NCBI GenBank assembly: GCA_023387555.1
Contig: JAEWHY010000516.1
Location: 1 to 25,725 of the forward strand
Length of the DNA: 25,725 nt
Reading direction: 5' to 3'
Source: Pseudomonadota bacterium
GTDB taxonomy: Bacteria > Pseudomonadota > Alphaproteobacteria > Rhizobiales > Xanthobacteraceae
Below are positions 22,515 to 25,725 of the stretch, in pieces (the stretch's first letter is position 1; the number at the start of each line of letters is the position of its first letter). Both the position numbers and the translations under genes were made by a program. A model generated the notes under the pieces. It was not told where the DNA came from and did not search any database. It saw nothing but the letters and a program-made list of their open reading frames with translations.

Positions 22515-23075
22515 TCAGCCCAGCCCCATCTCCGCGAACGCCTCGACGTAATTCTGCGCGGATTTTGCATCGAAGCAGCACAGCACGACGCGCTTGATCC
22601 CGGTTGGCTGCGCCGACAATTCGGACACCAATGTGCCGGTGGCAATGCGCGCGGCGCGGTCGGCGGGAAAGCCATAGATGCCGGTCGATATGGCGGGGAA
22701 GGCGATGCTGGTGAGCCGGTGCACAGCCGCCAGCTCCAGCGAACGCCGATAGCATGAGGCGAGCAGCGCATCCTCGTTGTCCTCGCCGCCGCTCCAGACC
22801 GGACCGACGGCATGGATCACGTGGGCGGCCTTGAGGCCATAGCCGCGCGTGATCTTCGCATCCCCGGTATCGCAGCCGCCGAGGCTCTCGCATTCGGTCT
22901 CAAGCTCGGCGCCCGCCGCCCGGAAGATCGCGCCACAGACACCGCCGCCGGGCGCAAGCGCGGCGTTCGCGGCATTGACGATCGCATCGACGCCGAGCGT
23001 CGTGATGTCGTCGATCAGGAGGTCGATGTGAGCCTGACCGGCTTCGATGGTGAGAAGGGGCGTGTGCGAGGTCAT
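22515..23075 (-). CDS. macro-domain protein, O-acetyl-ADP-ribose deacetylase-like
   Basis: A 186-residue single macro domain of the YmdB/MacroD class, which hydrolyses O-acetyl-ADP-ribose or removes ADP-ribose from acidic residues. The signatures are DAIVNAANAALAPGGGVCGAIFRAAG (30-55), with NAAN binding the distal ribose and the GGGVxGAI loop; GDAKITRGYGL; HAVGPVWSGG; and AFPAISTGIYGFP, the phosphate-binding loop. The domain occupies nearly the whole protein. It lies 62 bp downstream of the patatin-like gene and 77 bp upstream of the S41 gene on the same strand, so co-transcription is possible. Cellular role is not known. Confidence 0.94.
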   Translation of the reverse strand: MTSHTPLLTIEAGQAHIDLLIDDITTLGVDAIVNAANAALAPGGGVCGAIFRAAGAELETECESLGGCDTGDAKITRGYGLKAAHVIHAVGPVWSGGEDNEDALLASCYRRSLELAAVHRLTSIAFPAISTGIYGFPADRAARIATGTLVSELSAQPTGIKRVVLCCFDAKSAQNYVEAFAEMGLG

Positions 23076-23137
23076 GGGACTGCTTTTAGCACGATGTCAT
23101 CGCCCGTTCCCGCTCGCTGTTTGCGGAGAGACGTTCG

Positions 23138-24199
23138 CTACGCCGCATTTTCCTTGACGAGATCGAGCGTCGAACGGTGCCCGATGTCGTCGAAATGCCG
23201 GTCGAGGAAGCGCCGCGCGGCTCTGCGGCCGGCCCGATGCAGCAACGCAAAGAACTCGTAATCGGTCTTCAGGCGCGATCCCCGCAGCCGCTTGTCGAAG
23301 CCCTCGAGCTGGATGCGATGCACATTGATCGCCGGCGCGGGCCGCGCCGTGTTACGGCCCTGGCCGCGGCCGACATATTCCAGCGCCCGCAACTCCGCCG
23401 CGAGCGAGGACGAGAATGCGATTTCATTAACGCGATTGAGGATGTCGCGCGCCGAGGTCGGCGTATCGTCGTGCCGCAAAGGTGCGATCTGGATCAGCAG
23501 CACATCGTCGCTGTTGTCTTCGATCAGCGGCAGGATCGGCGGATTGCCGGTGAAGCCGCCGTCCCAATAGGGTTCGCCGTCGATCTCCACCGCGCGGAAC
23601 ACGTGCGGCAGTGCCGCTGACGCCATCACCACGTCGGCGCTGATGTCCTCGCGCCGGAACACCCGCATCCGTCCGCTATGCACATTGGTCGCGGAGATGA
23701 AGAGTTCCATCGCGGCGTTATGGCGGATCGCGTCGAAGTCGACGAAGCGCTCGATCAGCGATTTCAGCGGATTGATGTTGAGCGGGTTGAAGTCATAGGG
23801 GCTCATCAGCCGCGCCATCGCATCGACGAAGAGCTGGATCGGCGAGCCGCCGGCCGGAAACATCGCGAACACGCGATCGAGCACCGCACGCTGCGGTCCC
23901 GGCAGGCCGCCGTCGTGGCTTGCCGCCCGCCAGAATTCCGCAAGGCGCTTGCGCGCTTCGTCAGGTCCGCCGCGCGCCATGCCGTCGGCCAGCATCACCG
24001 CATTCACCGCGCCCGCCGAGGCCCCGGACACGCCGGAGAAGACCAGCCGGCCATCCTCCAGAAAATGATCCAGCACGCCCCAGGTGAAGGCGCCATGGGC
24101 GCCGCCGCCCTGCAGCGCCAGGTTGACCCGTTTGGCGCCGGGGCGCGGGCGAAGGCCAAGCAAAAACCGGTTCACGCCGGCGGACATATCCTTCAGCAT
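23138..24199 (-). CDS. patatin-like phospholipase family protein
   Basis: A 353-residue lipid acyl hydrolase of the patatin fold with a Ser-Asp dyad. The oxyanion loop is GGGAHGAF (31-38), the nucleophile elbow is GASAG (59-63, S61), and the dyad Asp is D213 in YWDGGFTGNPP. There is no signal peptide, so it is probably cytosolic or membrane-associated. The C-terminal region (about 250-353) is basic and helical. Substrate (phospholipid or intracellular polyester) is not determined; related genes in alphaproteobacteria are sometimes linked to polyhydroxybutyrate metabolism, but no such gene lies here. The start at 24199 lacks a strong Shine-Dalgarno; an alternative Met at 24187 exists. It is divergent from zur. 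Confidence 0.92.
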   Translation of the reverse strand: MLKDMSAGVNRFLLGLRPRPGAKRVNLALQGGGAHGAFTWGVLDHFLEDGRLVFSGVSGASAGAVNAVMLADGMARGGPDEARKRLAEFWRAASHDGGLPGPQRAVLDRVFAMFPAGGSPIQLFVDAMARLMSPYDFNPLNINPLKSLIERFVDFDAIRHNAAMELFISATNVHSGRMRVFRREDISADVVMASAALPHVFRAVEIDGEPYWDGGFTGNPPILPLIEDNSDDVLLIQIAPLRHDDTPTSARDILNRVNEIAFSSSLAAELRALEYVGRGQGRNTARPAPAINVHRIQLEGFDKRLRGSRLKTDYEFFALLHRAGRRAARRFLDRHFDDIGHRSTLDLVKENAA

Positions 24200-24240
24200 T
24201 CAGGTTCCAGGTTGTGGATACTGAAAACCAAGCTAGGCCA

Positions 24241-24319
24241 GTTTTGCTGCGTTGCAATAAACCAAATTGTGCATTGCAAAACAGATTTGCGCCATATCAC
24301 GTTCTTGCGGTTCGAACCG
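24241..24319. promoter_or_regulatory. nested inverted repeats in the patatin/zur divergent promoter region
   Basis: Two nested inverted repeats are visible: GTTTTGC (24241-24247) with GCAAAAC (24276-24282), and TTGCAAT (24252-24258) with ATTGCAA (24273-24279). Nearer to zur is a perfect 12-bp palindrome, CGGTTCGAACCG (24308-24319), directly upstream of a CTATAT -10-like hexamer (24324-24329). The spacing suggests operators for one or both divergent genes. None matches the alphaproteobacterial Zur box that I know (AT-rich, centred on TATA-like dyads), so the regulator is unknown. Confidence 0.4.
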
Positions 24320-24338
24320 GGGCCTATATGACAAAGGG

Positions 24339-24815
24339 ATGAGCAGCCCGGTCTTCCCCGCGCCCGATCATGACCACAACCGCTGCAGCGCCGACGCGCT
24401 CCGGTACGCCGAGACACTGTGCAACCAGCGGGCGCAGCGCCTGACCCCGACGCGCCGGCAGGTGCTGGAGGTCCTCTTGGAAAGTCACAAGCCGCTCGGC
24501 GCCTATGAGATCATCGATCGGGCGGCACGGCATGGCACCCGCCATGCGCCGATCACGGTCTATCGCGCGCTGGATTTCCTGATGGAAAACGGGCTGGCGC
24601 ACCGGATCGAAAGCCGCAACGCCTATCTCGCGTGCGGACACCGGCACGAGGCCGGCGACCTTGTCGTGTTCCTGATCTGCGAGCGCTGCGGCGAAGTCGG
24701 CGAGGCGCCGTCGCAGGCGGTTGCGGAATCGCTCACCAACGCGACCCGCGCCGCCGGCTTTGCGCCCAAGGCGCCGGTCATCGAAATCACCGGCATCTGC
24801 GGGAATTGCAGATAG
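24339..24815 (+). CDS. zur: Fur-family transcriptional regulator, probable zinc regulator Zur
   Basis: A 158-residue Fur-family repressor. The winged-helix DNA-binding domain spans about 30-95 (LTPTRRQVLEVLLESHKPLGAYEIIDRAARH to APITVYRALDFLMENGLAHRIESRNAYLAC). The dimerisation domain carries HRHEAGDLVVFLICERCGEVGEA, and two CxxC pairs (C114/C117 and C154/C157) form the structural zinc site. The FLMENGLAHRIESRNAY-CGH pattern fits Zur better than Fur/Mur, Irr or PerR. It would repress zinc-uptake genes when zinc is replete; no znuABC genes are in the window. The start at 24339 follows AAGGG; the in-frame upstream extension to 24267 lacks homology. Confidence 0.88.
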   Translation: MSSPVFPAPDHDHNRCSADALRYAETLCNQRAQRLTPTRRQVLEVLLESHKPLGAYEIIDRAARHGTRHAPITVYRALDFLMENGLAHRIESRNAYLACGHRHEAGDLVVFLICERCGEVGEAPSQAVAESLTNATRAAGFAPKAPVIEITGICGNCR

Positions 24816-24893
24816 CGGGTATCCCGCCGCACGACTATCGGGCGGGCCGATCCTGCCTTACAAATCGCAAGGATCGCCGCCGGGAACCTGCTC

Positions 24894-25725
24894 ATGACGT
24901 CCGCGACACAGGCACCGCACACCGCGGCAACGCGCCCGCTCGAACTGGGCGCCACCGTGCTGATCGTGTTCCTGTGCCTGTGCTGGGGCTTCAACCAGGT
25001 CGCGGTGAAGCTTGCGCTCCCCGACATTCCGCCGCTGACGCAAGCGGCGATCCGGTCTGCGGGCGCCGCACTGGTGATCTGGGCTTATGCGCGCTGGCGC
25101 GGCATCTCGCTCGACCTGCGCGGGAACACGCTGACTGTCGGCATTCTTGTCGGCATCGGGTTCGGGCTGGAATTCATCTTCATCTATCGCAGTCTCTTGT
25201 TCACCACCGCGAGCCGCGCCTCGCTGTTCATCTATGTCGCCCCGTTCGTCGTGGTGCTCGGCTCGCATTTCCTGGTGCCGAGCGACCGCTTCCGCTGGAC
25301 GCAATGGGCGGGCCTGCTGATGTCCTTCGCAGGGCTCATGCTTGCATTCGGCGTGCCGACCCCTGCGGCCAATCCGCAGCAGATGTTCGGCGATGCGCTG
25401 GCGCTGGCCGGCGGAATTGCCTGGGGACTGACGACGCTGATGGTGAAATCGAGCCGTCTGGCGCAGGCCGCACCGGAAAAGACCCTGCAATATCAGCTCG
25501 TCACATCGGTTCCGATGCTGGCCCTGTCGGCCTGGCTGTTCGGGGAACAGATAACGCAGATGCCGGGCGCGGTGGCGGTGACCTCGCTGCTCTATCAGAC
25601 CCTGTGGGTGGTCGCCCTGACCTTCCTGATCTGGTTCAAGATGGTGGCGAAATATTCGGCCAGCCGTCTTTCGGCCTTCACATTCCTGACCCCATTGTTC
25701 GGCGTGGTCGCGGGCCATCTGGTGC
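24894..25725 (+). CDS. EamA/DMT-family transporter, 3'-truncated by the window edge
   Basis: An open frame of 277 codons runs off the right end without a stop. It encodes a multi-pass membrane protein of the drug/metabolite transporter superfamily with two EamA repeats: the first (about 20-145) starts VLIVFLCLCWGFNQVAVKLALPDIPPLTQAAIRS, with the typical WG-N and R motifs, and includes YRSLLFTTASRASLFIYVAPFVVVLG; the second starts near 165 (GDALALAGGIAWGLTTLMVKSS) and reaches SASRLSAFTFLTPLFGVVAGHL. About eight to nine of the expected ten helices are present. Substrate is unknown. It follows zur by 78 bp on the same strand; that gap contains a small GCGGG-TAT-CCCGC hairpin (24815-24827), so independent transcription is possible. 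Confidence 0.93.
   Translation, partial: MTSATQAPHTAATRPLELGATVLIVFLCLCWGFNQVAVKLALPDIPPLTQAAIRSAGAALVIWAYARWRGISLDLRGNTLTVGILVGIGFGLEFIFIYRSLLFTTASRASLFIYVAPFVVVLGSHFLVPSDRFRWTQWAGLLMSFAGLMLAFGVPTPAANPQQMFGDALALAGGIAWGLTTLMVKSSRLAQAAPEKTLQYQLVTSVPMLALSAWLFGEQITQMPGAVAVTSLLYQTLWVVALTFLIWFKMVAKYSASRLSAFTFLTPLFGVVAGHLV

Noticed and set aside
22438..22893. Upstream extension of the S41 peptidase frame
   Set aside because: It overlaps the macro-domain gene in another frame and would bury a clear signal peptide that begins at 22437.
24305..24325. GGTTCGAA resembling a tRNA T-loop upstream of zur
   Set aside because: No acceptor stem, anticodon arm or D-arm fits in the surrounding sequence; it is a simple palindrome.
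24858..25718. A 286-codon minus-strand frame at the right end
   Set aside because: It is antisense to a convincing EamA-type transporter with membrane helices and motifs; the minus frame is low-complexity and charged.
1..25725. CRISPR arrays, IS elements, prophage or integrase genes
   Set aside because: No regularly spaced direct repeats, transposase or phage motifs were found; the repeats present are isolated palindromic units.

Overview
The window is a chromosomal stretch of a GC-rich alphaproteobacterium. Gene content and order (rpmF-mtgA-ispA, ptsP-prfA-prmC-DUF4167, a methyltransferase divergent from gloB, zur) and the palindromic intergenic repeats point to the Hyphomicrobiales (Rhizobiales), most like the Bradyrhizobium/Rhodopseudomonas/Xanthobacteraceae side. 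This placement rests on protein character and gene order, not on a search. Most of the DNA is ordinary coding sequence: 26 well-supported protein genes and one small hypothetical gene at the left edge. No rRNA, tRNA, CRISPR array, IS element or prophage was seen.

Layout. 1-361 holds a small hypothetical gene. 445-3608 is a minus-strand series: mtgA, rpmF, a four-helix membrane protein and a gamma-glutamyltransferase-family gene. Divergently, 3698-4621 encodes an IspA-type farnesyl diphosphate synthase. 4807-8610 is a MacAB-type efflux operon (adaptor, ATPase, permease) whose first two genes are separated by a palindromic repeat. 8654-9351 is a toxin-antitoxin pair (Phd/YefM-like antitoxin and PemK-like toxin). 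9385-9738 (minus) is a small membrane protein, and 10087-10950 an NAD(P)-dependent dehydrogenase whose last codons are repeat-derived. 11128-15362 is a tight ptsP-prfA-prmC cluster joining the nitrogen-PTS phosphotransferase to translation termination. A 550-bp non-coding interval with many stem-loops then precedes a DUF4167 gene (15913-16734). That gene shares a bidirectional terminator with a convergent methyltransferase (16781-17566), which is divergent from gloB (17675-18442). 18587-20103 is a CoA-transferase/carboxymuconolactone-decarboxylase-like pair, followed by glucokinase (20200-21153). 21160-24199 is a minus-strand run of S41 peptidase, macro-domain protein and patatin-like phospholipase. 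The window ends with zur and a truncated EamA/DMT transporter on the plus strand.

The features most worth a second look are mainly non-coding. They are the long structured leader before DUF4167; the repeat elements that sit against or inside gene ends (in the MacAB operon, at the 3' end of the dehydrogenase, and 5-9 bp from the starts of the CoA-transferase and glk genes); a methyltransferase stop codon placed in the loop of a terminator hairpin; a structured leader before rpmF; and nested inverted repeats in the patatin/zur divergent region. Among proteins, the notable ones are the MacA adaptor with an inserted LTxxQ-like helical segment and the Phd-type antitoxin paired with a PemK-like toxin. 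I found no convincing wholly new multi-gene system.
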